A program made the position numbers and the translations under genes. Below, in pieces: positions 1 through 8,906 of a DNA stretch of 64,000 nt; the first letter of the stretch is position 1, and each line of letters starts with the position of its first letter. The DNA is taken from NCBI GenBank assembly GCA_034002745.1, contig JAVEZY010000001.1, positions 1 to 64,000 on the forward strand. Reading direction: 5' to 3'. The stretch comes from JAITWN01 sp034002745. GTDB taxonomy: Bacteria; Pseudomonadota; Gammaproteobacteria; SZUA-140. Under the pieces are notes generated by a model, which searched no databases, was not told the DNA's origin, and saw only the letters and a list, made by a program, of their open reading frames with translations.

Positions 1-35
1 ACGTGAACCGGCTGGCTTCCGCGCTCACCCGTTAG
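1..35 (+). CDS. atpH: ATP synthase F1 delta subunit, C-terminal end (partial)
   Basis: Only the last ten codons and the stop of a gene entering from the left edge are present. The frame reads VNRLASALTR then TAG at 33-35. This fits the usual C-terminal end of the delta subunit, and atpH is the gene normally placed directly before atpA in proteobacterial F1 operons. The call rests mostly on position, because ten residues alone could not identify a protein. Confidence 0.6.
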   Translation, partial: VNRLASALTR

Positions 36-63
36 CCAGATTCAACATTCAGGGGGATTGTGT

Positions 64-1605
<1,542 letters not shown>

Positions 1606-1625
1606 GGCGGAACGGGTAAAACGCT

Positions 1626-2486
1626 ATGGCCGTCGGCAAAGAAATTCGCGTCAAGATCAAGAGCGTACAGAATACGCAGAAGATCACTCGGGCGATGGAG
1701 ATGGTCGCTGCGAGCAAGATGCGCAAGGCTCAGGACCGCATGGAAGCGGCACGGCCCTACGCGAGCAAGATCCGCAACGTCATTGCGCATCTGGCGCATG
1801 CGCATCCCGAGTATCGCCATCCCTACATGGTGGAACAGCAGAGCAAGGACATCGGCCTGATCGTCGTTTCGACCGATCGCGGCCTGTGCGGTGGCCTGAA
1901 CTCCAACATGTTCCGGATGATGGTCCGCGAGATGCGGCAGTGGCACGAGGAAGGACGCAAGATCGAGCTGTGCACGATCGGCCGCAAGGCGGCAGGCTTC
2001 TTCTCGCGCTTCGGCGGCCGGGTCATCGCCCAAGCTTCGCAGCTCGGTGATGCACCGCAGATCGCGGATCTGATCGGCACGGTCCGGGCGATGCTCGAGG
2101 CCTATGACGAAGGCAGGGTGGGGCGCGTCTATCTGGTGTACAACGAGTTCGTGAACACCATGACCCAGGCGCCCAGGCTGGAGCAGCTGCTCCCCATCGT
2201 GCCCGACGCGGACGAACGCCTGAAGCATCACTGGGATTACCTGTACGAGCCCGAGGCGAAGGACGTACTGACGGAGTTGCTGACACGCTACGTCGAATCG
2301 CTGGTCTACCAGGGCGTGGTCGACAACCTCGCCAGCGAGCAGGCAGCGCGGATGGTGGCGATGAAGTCGGCATCCGACAACGCCGGCTCCCTGATCGGGG
2401 ATCTGCAGCTGGCGTACAACAAGGCGCGCCAGGCAGCGATCACGCAGGAAATCGCCGAAATCGTGGGCGGCGCGGCAGCGGTCTGA
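1626..2486 (+). CDS. atpG: ATP synthase F1 subunit gamma
   Basis: The gamma subunit is the central rotor shaft that couples proton flow in Fo to catalysis in F1. The product is 286 residues, a normal length. The long N-terminal helix begins KEIRVKIKSVQNTQKITRAM, the family signature, and the C-terminal helix ends YNKARQAAITQEIAEIVGGA, also highly conserved. It lies between atpA and atpD with short gaps and is clearly cotranscribed. No unusual feature is seen. Confidence 0.98.
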   Translation: MAVGKEIRVKIKSVQNTQKITRAMEMVAASKMRKAQDRMEAARPYASKIRNVIAHLAHAHPEYRHPYMVEQQSKDIGLIVVSTDRGLCGGLNSNMFRMMVREMRQWHEEGRKIELCTIGRKAAGFFSRFGGRVIAQASQLGDAPQIADLIGTVRAMLEAYDEGRVGRVYLVYNEFVNTMTQAPRLEQLLPIVPDADERLKHHWDYLYEPEAKDVLTELLTRYVESLVYQGVVDNLASEQAARMVAMKSASDNAGSLIGDLQLAYNKARQAAITQEIAEIVGGAAAV

Positions 2487-2546
2487 CGGCGCGGAATACC
2501 GCCCGGGTCGCATCGAATTCAGAAATCTTGATCCAGGGACCTAATC

Positions 2547-3923
2547 ATGAGTGGAAAAATCGTACAGATCATCGGCCCGGTCATCGACGTGCAGTTCCCG
2601 CGCGGCGAAATGCCCAAGGTTCATGACGCGCTGATCGTCGACGACGCCCAGCTCACGCTCGAGGTGCAGCAGCAGCTCGGCGACGGCGTCGTGCGTACCA
2701 TCGCCATGGGTACGACGGACGGTCTGACCCGCGGCAAGAACGTCAGCGATACCGGCGCACCGATCTCGGTTCCGGTCGGCACCAAGACCCTGGGCCGCAT
2801 CATGGACGTGCTCGGCACGCCCATCGACGAGGCCGGTCCCATTGGCGCCGAGCAGACCTACCCGATCCACCGCAAGGCGCCCAGCTACGAAGATCAGGCG
2901 GGCAGCACCGAGTTGCTGGAAACCGGCATCAAGGTCATCGACCTGCTGTGTCCGTTCGCCAAGGGCGGCAAGGTCGGCCTGTTCGGCGGCGCCGGCGTGG
3001 GCAAGACGGTCAACATGATGGAGCTGATCCGCAACATCGCCATTGAGCACAGCGGTTATTCGGTGTTCGCGGGCGTCGGCGAGCGTACCCGAGAGGGCAA
3101 CGACTTCTATCATGAAATGAAGGATTCGAACGTTCTCGACAAGGTGGCGCTGGTCTACGGTCAGATGAACGAGCCGCCGGGCAACCGTCTGCGCGTGGCG
3201 CTGACCGGCCTGACCATGGCCGAGTTCTTCCGTGACGAAGGTCGCGACGTGCTGCTTTTCGTCGACAACATCTATCGCTACACGCTGGCCGGTACGGAAG
3301 TGTCGGCACTGCTCGGCCGCATGCCGTCGGCGGTGGGTTACCAGCCGACGCTGGCCGAGGAAATGGGTATGCTGCAGGAGCGTATCACCTCGACCAAGAC
3401 CGGATCGATCACCTCGATCCAGGCCGTATACGTCCCCGCGGACGACTTGACCGACCCGTCGCCGGCGACCACCTTCGCCCACCTCGACGCCACGGTCGTG
3501 CTGTCGCGTAACATCGCCGAGCTCGGTATCTACCCTGCGGTGGATCCGCTCGACTCGACCAGCCGTCAGCTCGATCCGCTGGTCGTCGGTCAGGAGCATT
3601 ACGACACCGCCCGCGCAGTACAGCAGACCCTGCAGCGCTACAAGGAACTGAAGGACATCATCGCCATTCTGGGCATGGACGAACTGTCCGAAGAGGACAA
3701 GCTGACGGTGGCCCGCGCGCGCAAGATCCAGCGCTTCCTGTCGCAGCCGTTCTTCGTCGCCGAAGTGTTCACCGGCGCCCCCGGCAAGTACGTGTCGCTG
3801 AAGGATACGATCTCGGGATTCCGCAAGATCGTGGATGGCGAGTACGATCATCTGCCGGAGCAGGCTTTCTACATGGTCGGTTCCATCGAGGAAGCGGTCG
3901 AAAAGGCGAAGAAGCTGCAGTAA
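2547..3923 (+). CDS. atpD: ATP synthase F1 subunit beta
   Basis: This is the catalytic subunit of the F1 head. The product is 458 residues. The P-loop GGAGVGKT lies at residues 147-154, the catalytic region reads GVGERTREGNDFYHEM, and the conserved DELSEED segment that contacts gamma and epsilon is present near residue 378. A ribosome site (AGGGA) precedes the ATG. The gene sits 60 bases after atpG and 33 bases before atpC, the normal operon order. Confidence 0.98.
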   Translation: MSGKIVQIIGPVIDVQFPRGEMPKVHDALIVDDAQLTLEVQQQLGDGVVRTIAMGTTDGLTRGKNVSDTGAPISVPVGTKTLGRIMDVLGTPIDEAGPIGAEQTYPIHRKAPSYEDQAGSTELLETGIKVIDLLCPFAKGGKVGLFGGAGVGKTVNMMELIRNIAIEHSGYSVFAGVGERTREGNDFYHEMKDSNVLDKVALVYGQMNEPPGNRLRVALTGLTMAEFFRDEGRDVLLFVDNIYRYTLAGTEVSALLGRMPSAVGYQPTLAEEMGMLQERITSTKTGSITSIQAVYVPADDLTDPSPATTFAHLDATVVLSRNIAELGIYPAVDPLDSTSRQLDPLVVGQEHYDTARAVQQTLQRYKELKDIIAILGMDELSEEDKLTVARARKIQRFLSQPFFVAEVFTGAPGKYVSLKDTISGFRKIVDGEYDHLPEQAFYMVGSIEEAVEKAKKLQ

Positions 3924-3956
3924 GACGGCGCTTCCGATCCAAGCGGAGAAATACAG

Positions 3957-4382
3957 ATGGCCATGACCATGCACGTCGACATCGTGAGCGCAGAAGAGGA
4001 GATCTTTTCCGGAGCAGCGGAAATGGTTTTCGCTTCGGGCGTGATGGGCGAGCTCGGCATCCTTCCGCGCCACACACCGCTGCTCACCAAGCTGCGGCCG
4101 GGCGAAGTACGGATCCGCACGCCGGAGGGCGAGGAGCTGTTCTACTACATTTCCGGCGGCATGCTGGAGGTTCAGCCCCACGTGGTGACTGTGCTGGCCG
4201 ACACGGCCGTTCGCGCCAAGGATCTGGACGAGGCAGCGGCCCTTGCGGCGAAGGAGCGCGCCGAGCAGGATCTCAAGGACAAGGTGTCGGAGTTCGAGTA
4301 CGCCAAGGCACAGGCCCAGTTGGCAGAAGCGGTGGCGCAGCTGCGCGCCATTCAGAAACTGCGCGAACAGGCCAAGCGCTGA
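3957..4382 (+). CDS. atpC: ATP synthase F1 subunit epsilon
   Basis: Epsilon binds the gamma shaft and inhibits ATP hydrolysis. The 141-residue product has the N-terminal beta-sandwich (MHVDIVSAEEEIFSG, GELGILPRHTPLL) and a C-terminal helical hairpin with ELRAIQK-like sequence. An in-frame ATG at 3963 is an alternative start; ATG 3957 is preceded by GGAG at 3944-3947. This is the last gene of the ATP synthase operon, and a strong stem-loop follows at once. Confidence 0.97.
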   Translation: MAMTMHVDIVSAEEEIFSGAAEMVFASGVMGELGILPRHTPLLTKLRPGEVRIRTPEGEELFYYISGGMLEVQPHVVTVLADTAVRAKDLDEAAALAAKERAEQDLKDKVSEFEYAKAQAQLAEAVAQLRAIQKLREQAKR

Positions 4383-4390
4383 TCTGGTTC

Positions 4391-4415
4391 CGGCGCAGGC
4401 TTGGGGCCTGCGCCG
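4391..4415 (+). terminator. Stem-loop after the atp operon
   Basis: A perfect 10-base-pair inverted repeat, CGGCGCAGGC / GCCTGCGCCG with a 5-base loop, begins 8 bases after the atpC stop. It is very GC-rich but is followed by CCCTCCCTCC rather than a T-run. It may therefore stabilise the 3' end of the transcript, or terminate inefficiently, rather than act as a classical intrinsic terminator. Confidence 0.55.
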
Positions 4416-4499
4416 CCCTCCCTCCAGTCCTGAGTTCTGCAGCCTTCACCCGACGCTGCCGATAACCCTGCCGACGCTGGCGTTCCTTTTCCAACTGCG

Positions 4500-4505
4500 T
4501 ACAAT
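4500..4505 (+). promoter_or_regulatory. -10 box abutting the glmU start codon
   Basis: TACAAT ends 6 bases before the glmU ATG at 4512. A start site 6-7 bases downstream would fall at or next to the A of the ATG, and no Shine-Dalgarno sequence is visible upstream. No convincing -35 hexamer is seen at 17 +/- 1 bases. The arrangement suggests a leaderless or nearly leaderless glmU mRNA. This is inference from spacing only. Confidence 0.4.
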
Positions 4506-4511
4506 TGGCCT

Positions 4512-5879
4512 ATGTCACTGGACGTCATTATTCTGGCGGCAGGCGAGGGCAAGCGCATGCGTTCGACGCTGCCCAAGGTGCTGCACCCGCTTGCCGGCCG
4601 CCCGCTCATTGCCCACGTACTGGCAACCGCCGGTTCGCTCGATCCCGCGCGCATCCATATTGTCCATGGTCATGGAGGCGAACAGCTGCGTGCCCGGCTG
4701 GAGAAGGAACCGGTGCACTGGGTGGAGCAGACCGAGCGCCTCGGTACCGGCCATGCCGTGCGCCAGGTCGCGCCCTTCCTTGGGGATGATGCGACCGTCC
4801 TGATCCTCTATGGCGACGTGCCGCTGATCACTGCCGCAACCTTGCGTGACCTCCTGGCGCGTACGGCGGAAACCGGCATTGCACTGGTCACCGCCGCAGT
4901 CGAGGATCCCCGGGGATACGGACGCATCCTTCGCGCTCCCGATGGTGGCATCACCGGCATCGTCGAAGAGCGCGACGCCAGTGACGCGCAGCGCGCGATT
5001 CGCGAGGTCAATACCGGCATCCTGGCTGCGCGCGCCAACCTGCTCCTGCCGCTGCTGGACCGATTGCAGAAGGGCAACGCTCAGGGTGAATACTATCTGA
5101 CGGATGTCATCGCCATGGCCGCCGCGGCCGGATCCGCGCCTGTCGCGGTGTGCGCCAAACGGATCGAGGAAGTGCTCGGCGTCAACGACCGGATCCAGCT
5201 CGCCGCGCTCGAGCGACACTTCCAGCGCCTGCAGGCCGAGGAGCTGCTTACCCGGGGCGTGACGCTGCTCGATCCCGCACGCTTCGATCTGCGCGGCGAA
5301 CTCTACACGGGGAGCGATGTCGTCATCGACGTCAATGTGGTGTTCGAAGGCCGGGTTGAGCTCGGCGATGGTGTGTATATCGGTCCGAACTGCGTGATCC
5401 GTGATGCCCGCATCGGCGCTGGCACCCGGGTTGCGGCCGGCACGGTGATCGATCAGGCGGAAGTCGCCGAGCATTGCCGCATCGGTCCCTATGCGCGCCT
5501 GCGTCCGGAGACGCGGGTAGCCGCCGAGGCGCACATCGGCAACTTCGTCGAGGTGAAGAAGGCCTCGATAGGTCGCGGCAGCAAGGTCAATCACCTGAGC
5601 TACATTGGAGACGCCGAAGTCGGCAGCGGCGTCAACATCGGCGCCGGCACCATCACCTGCAACTATGACGGCGCCAACAAGCATCTGACCCGAATTGGCG
5701 ACGGCGCTTTCATCGGCTCCGACAGCCAGCTGGTGGCGCCGGTGACCGTCGGCGCTGGCGCCACGATCGGCGCCGGTTCGACGATCACGAAGGATGCGCC
5801 GCCCGGCGAGCTCACTCTCAGCCGTTCGCCGCAGCAGACACGCGCCGGCTGGAAGCGTCCAGTGAAGAAACAACGCTAG
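4512..5879 (+). CDS. glmU: Bifunctional GlcNAc-1-phosphate uridyltransferase / glucosamine-1-phosphate acetyltransferase
   Basis: GlmU makes UDP-GlcNAc for peptidoglycan and LPS: it acetylates glucosamine-1-phosphate and then transfers UMP. The 455-residue product has the N-terminal nucleotidyltransferase motif LAAGEGKRMRSTLPKVLH at residues 8-25 and the segment LYGDVPL near residue 100. A left-handed beta-helix of hexapeptide repeats follows from about residue 250, with the acetyltransferase region including VNIGAGTITCNYDGANKH. It is followed 41 bases later by glmS, so the two pathway enzymes are probably cotranscribed. Confidence 0.97.
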   Translation: MSLDVIILAAGEGKRMRSTLPKVLHPLAGRPLIAHVLATAGSLDPARIHIVHGHGGEQLRARLEKEPVHWVEQTERLGTGHAVRQVAPFLGDDATVLILYGDVPLITAATLRDLLARTAETGIALVTAAVEDPRGYGRILRAPDGGITGIVEERDASDAQRAIREVNTGILAARANLLLPLLDRLQKGNAQGEYYLTDVIAMAAAAGSAPVAVCAKRIEEVLGVNDRIQLAALERHFQRLQAEELLTRGVTLLDPARFDLRGELYTGSDVVIDVNVVFEGRVELGDGVYIGPNCVIRDARIGAGTRVAAGTVIDQAEVAEHCRIGPYARLRPETRVAAEAHIGNFVEVKKASIGRGSKVNHLSYIGDAEVGSGVNIGAGTITCNYDGANKHLTRIGDGAFIGSDSQLVAPVTVGAGATIGAGSTITKDAPPGELTLSRSPQQTRAGWKRPVKKQR

Positions 5880-5920
5880 GACGGCTGACGCCGTCAGGCC
5901 TCCAGGAAAGGACGAGATAC

Positions 5921-7753
5921 ATGTGCGGAATCGTGGGTGCAGTCGCAGAACGCGATGTCGTGCCGATCATGATCGAGGGACTCAAGCGGCTGGAGTATCG
6001 CGGATACGACTCCGCCGGAACGGTCGTTCTCGATCGTGACAATACGCTCATGCGCGTGCGCGCGGTCGGCAAGATCAGCGCGCTGGAGGCGGCGCTGCAG
6101 CAGCAGCCACAGCACGGCACTACGGGCATAGGTCACACCCGCTGGGCTACCCACGGCGCGCCCAAGGAGGCGAACGCCCATCCCCATATCAGCCGCGACA
6201 TGGTTGCAGTGGTGCATAACGGCATCATCGAAAACCATGACGAGCTGCGCGATCGGCAGATCGCGATGGGTTACGAAATCAGTTCCGATACCGATACCGA
6301 AGTGATCGTGCACCAGGTGCACAGTCACGTCACCGCCGGCATGGGTCTGCTCGAAGCAGTACAGCAGACGATCACCGAACTGCAGGGCGCCTATGCTCTC
6401 GGGGTTATCAGCGTCACCGAACCGGAAAAACTGGTAGTGGCGCGCCGCGGCAGCCCGCTCATCATCGGCATCGGCATCGGCGAGCGTTTCGTCGCTTCCG
6501 ATGTGAATGCGTTGTTGCCGGTGACGCAGCAGTTCATCATGCTGGAGGAGGGCGACGTTGCCTGTCTTACCCGCGACAGCCACGTCATTTACGATCAGAG
6601 CGGAAGCATCGTCGATCGCCCGGTGTACACCAGCGAGCTCACCGCCAGCGCGGTCGAACGCGGCGAGTACCGCCACTTCATGCTCAAGGAAATCTTCGAG
6701 CAGGTGCGCGCCATCGGCGAAACGCTCGAAGGCCGCATCGGAAAGCATCGCGTGCTCGAGGCCGCTTTCGGCCCGAAAGCGAAGGAAATCCTCGATCGGA
6801 TCGATCAGGTACACATCATCGCCTGCGGTACGAGCTATCACGCCGGCATGATTGCGCGCTACTGGCTGGAATCGATCGCGCGCGTTCCCTGCACCACCGA
6901 GGTCGCGAGCGAGTTTCGCTACCGCAAGCCGGTGGTGCGGCCGAACACGCTGGTAGTCACGATCTCGCAATCCGGCGAGACCGCCGACACGCTTGCCGCC
7001 TTGCGCGAAGCGCGCGAAATCGGCTTCGCCGGCTCGCTTGCCATCTGCAACGTGCCTGAAAGCTCGCTGGTGCGGGAATCGGATCTGGTGCTGATGACGC
7101 GCGCCGGTCCGGAGATTGGCGTTGCGTCGACGAAGGCATTCACCACGCAGCTCGCCGCGCTGCTGTTGCTGGTCGTCGTGCTCGGCCGACGCCATGGCAT
7201 GAGTGAGCAAACCGAGCAGAGTATCGTCGATCAGCTCATTCAGCTGCCGGGGCGTATCGAGAGCGTGCTCGGCCTCAACGCGCAGATCGAGCAGTTGTCG
7301 CAGATGTTCGCCGACAAGCACCACGCGCTGTTCCTGGGACGCGGAACGCAGTATCCGGTGGCGATGGAGGGCGCGCTGAAGCTCAAGGAGATTTCGTACA
7401 TTCACGCCGAAGCCTATCCCGCAGGCGAGCTCAAGCACGGGCCGCTGGCGCTGGTCGATGCGGAAATGCCCGTCATAGCGGTTGCCCCAAGCAACGACCT
7501 GCTGGAGAAGGTGAAGTCGAATCTGCAGGAAGTGCGGGCGCGTGGTGGCCATCTCATCGTGTTCACCGATGCCGACGCTGGCATGCGCGCGGGAGACGGC
7601 ATCGAGATCGTTGACGTCGCTCCGACAAATGACTGCGTGGCGCCGATCGTATATACCATTCCTTTGCAGTTGCTTGCCTATCACGTCGCGGTGCTCAAGG
7701 GCACTGACGTCGATCAACCCCGCAATCTCGCCAAGTCGGTTACCGTCGAATGA
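5921..7753 (+). CDS. glmS: Glutamine-fructose-6-phosphate aminotransferase (isomerizing)
   Basis: GlmS makes glucosamine-6-phosphate from fructose-6-phosphate and glutamine, the first step to UDP-GlcNAc. The 610-residue product starts MCGIVGAV, so Cys2 becomes the N-terminal nucleophile of the glutaminase domain after Met removal. Two SIS sugar-isomerase domains follow (CGTSYHAG and SQSGETADTLAAL in the first). The C-terminal end DQPRNLAKSVTVE is the family hallmark. It is downstream of glmU in a two-gene unit. Only 41 bases separate them, so no glmS ribozyme fits. Confidence 0.98.
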   Translation: MCGIVGAVAERDVVPIMIEGLKRLEYRGYDSAGTVVLDRDNTLMRVRAVGKISALEAALQQQPQHGTTGIGHTRWATHGAPKEANAHPHISRDMVAVVHNGIIENHDELRDRQIAMGYEISSDTDTEVIVHQVHSHVTAGMGLLEAVQQTITELQGAYALGVISVTEPEKLVVARRGSPLIIGIGIGERFVASDVNALLPVTQQFIMLEEGDVACLTRDSHVIYDQSGSIVDRPVYTSELTASAVERGEYRHFMLKEIFEQVRAIGETLEGRIGKHRVLEAAFGPKAKEILDRIDQVHIIACGTSYHAGMIARYWLESIARVPCTTEVASEFRYRKPVVRPNTLVVTISQSGETADTLAALREAREIGFAGSLAICNVPESSLVRESDLVLMTRAGPEIGVASTKAFTTQLAALLLLVVVLGRRHGMSEQTEQSIVDQLIQLPGRIESVLGLNAQIEQLSQMFADKHHALFLGRGTQYPVAMEGALKLKEISYIHAEAYPAGELKHGPLALVDAEMPVIAVAPSNDLLEKVKSNLQEVRARGGHLIVFTDADAGMRAGDGIEIVDVAPTNDCVAPIVYTIPLQLLAYHVAVLKGTDVDQPRNLAKSVTVE

Positions 7754-7762
7754 ATGACGCTT

Positions 7763-7792
7763 CGCGGCCCGCCGGTCCGCCGGCTGGCCGCG
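7763..7792 (+). terminator. Stem-loop after glmS
   Basis: A compound hairpin begins 9 bases after the glmS stop: outer arms CGCGGCC (7763-7769) and GGCCGCG (7786-7792), inner arms GCCGG (7771-7775) and CCGGC (7780-7784), with a TCCG loop. No T-run follows. It probably marks the 3' end of the glmUS transcript. Confidence 0.5.
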
Positions 7793-7807
7793 AGCCGCTC
7801 CCTGTCC

Positions 7808-7813
7808 TATAAT
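7808..7813 (+). promoter_or_regulatory. Candidate -10 box of the sucrose cluster
   Basis: A perfect TATAAT stands 140 bases upstream of the sugar-kinase gene. The hexamer 17 bases upstream (TGGCCG, 7785-7790) is a poor -35 and lies inside the glmS stem-loop, so an activator may be needed. The leader that follows contains a further hairpin at about 7895-7912 (CGGCGCC, loop GTAA, GGCGCCG). Confidence 0.4.
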
Positions 7814-7952
7814 GACAGCTTGATCACGGGGTCACGCCTGATGTGATGGCGTGATCCTCCTCGCCCGCTTTCTCGCGCGGGCACCGTACCTCTGACGGCG
7901 CCGTAAGGCGCCGGCGCGACACGTCGTGCAGAAACATCCTGTATCCACACGC

Positions 7953-8906
7953 ATGGGATGCACGGAACTTGAAAGCTCAACGACTGTGGACGACCGACAT
8001 CAAGAGGACGCACGGCCGCTGATTTTCGGCGAAGTGCTGTTCGACATCTTCCCCGACGTCGCTGTCATTGGAGGCGCGCCATTCAATGTCGCCTGGCATC
8101 TGCACGGTTTCGGTCTCAGGCCGGTATTCGTCAGTCGTGTCGGCGTCGATTCCGCAGGCGAACAGGTGCTTTCGACCATGCGCTCCTGGGGCATGGATGT
8201 GTCCTGCATGCAGATCGATGACACGCATGCCACCGGGGAGGTGCGCGTCGAGCTGACCGGCAACGGACATGCCTTCGACATCCTTCCGGATCGCGCATAC
8301 GACTATATCGATGCCGATGCGGCCATGCGCTCACTGGCCGGGCAGGACATCGGACTGATCTATCACGGCACGCTGGCGCTGCGTTCGGATGTTTCGCGCG
8401 CATCGCTGCGCCTGCTGCGCAATCGGCTTTCGCCGCTCCACTGCATCGATATCAATCTGCGTTCTCCCTGGTGGCAAGCGTCGGAGGTGAAGTCGCAGAT
8501 CGATGGCGCGACCTGGGTGAAGCTCAATGACGAGGAGTTGATGCTCATCGGGAATGACGCGGTTGATGTTCAGCCGATCCAGCAGAGGGCGCGAGCGCTG
8601 CGCCTGCGCCACCACATCGACACATTGATCGTCACGCGCGGAGCGCAGGGCGCGCTGCTCGTGGATGCGGACGGCATCGTCGAGGGGGCCGCGGCCAATG
8701 CCGGCGAGCTGGTCGACACGGTCGGCGCCGGAGACGCTTTCTCGGCCGTTGCGTTGATCGGCCTGATGCGGCGTTGGGAGGCGAGGGACACGCTGCGCCG
8801 GGCTCTCGAGTTCGCCGCCTGGATATGCACGCTGCGCGGTGCCGTAATCGACGCGCCCGAACGTTATCAACAATTTATGCGTGAATGGGAGGTGGATCAG
8901 GCGTGA
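7953..8906 (+). CDS. PfkB-family sugar kinase, probable fructokinase
   Basis: This ribokinase/PfkB-fold kinase probably phosphorylates fructose to fructose-6-phosphate. The product is about 317 residues. The N-terminal glycine-rich segment IGGAPFNVAWHLHGFG matches the sugar-binding signature, and DTVGAGDAFSA near residue 254 is the PfkB signature with the catalytic Asp. The start is uncertain: GTG 7926, ATG 7953 and GTG 7986 are all in frame and none has a clear ribosome site. It overlaps the sucrose-phosphate synthase gene by 4 bases, so it would supply the fructose-6-phosphate used there and recycle fructose released by sucrose synthase. Confidence 0.85.
   Translation: MGCTELESSTTVDDRHQEDARPLIFGEVLFDIFPDVAVIGGAPFNVAWHLHGFGLRPVFVSRVGVDSAGEQVLSTMRSWGMDVSCMQIDDTHATGEVRVELTGNGHAFDILPDRAYDYIDADAAMRSLAGQDIGLIYHGTLALRSDVSRASLRLLRNRLSPLHCIDINLRSPWWQASEVKSQIDGATWVKLNDEELMLIGNDAVDVQPIQQRARALRLRHHIDTLIVTRGAQGALLVDADGIVEGAAANAGELVDTVGAGDAFSAVALIGLMRRWEARDTLRRALEFAAWICTLRGAVIDAPERYQQFMREWEVDQA

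Noticed and set aside
5880..5920. A glmS ribozyme before glmS
   Set aside because: Only 41 bases separate glmU from glmS, too few for the ribozyme, and it is not typical of gammaproteobacteria.
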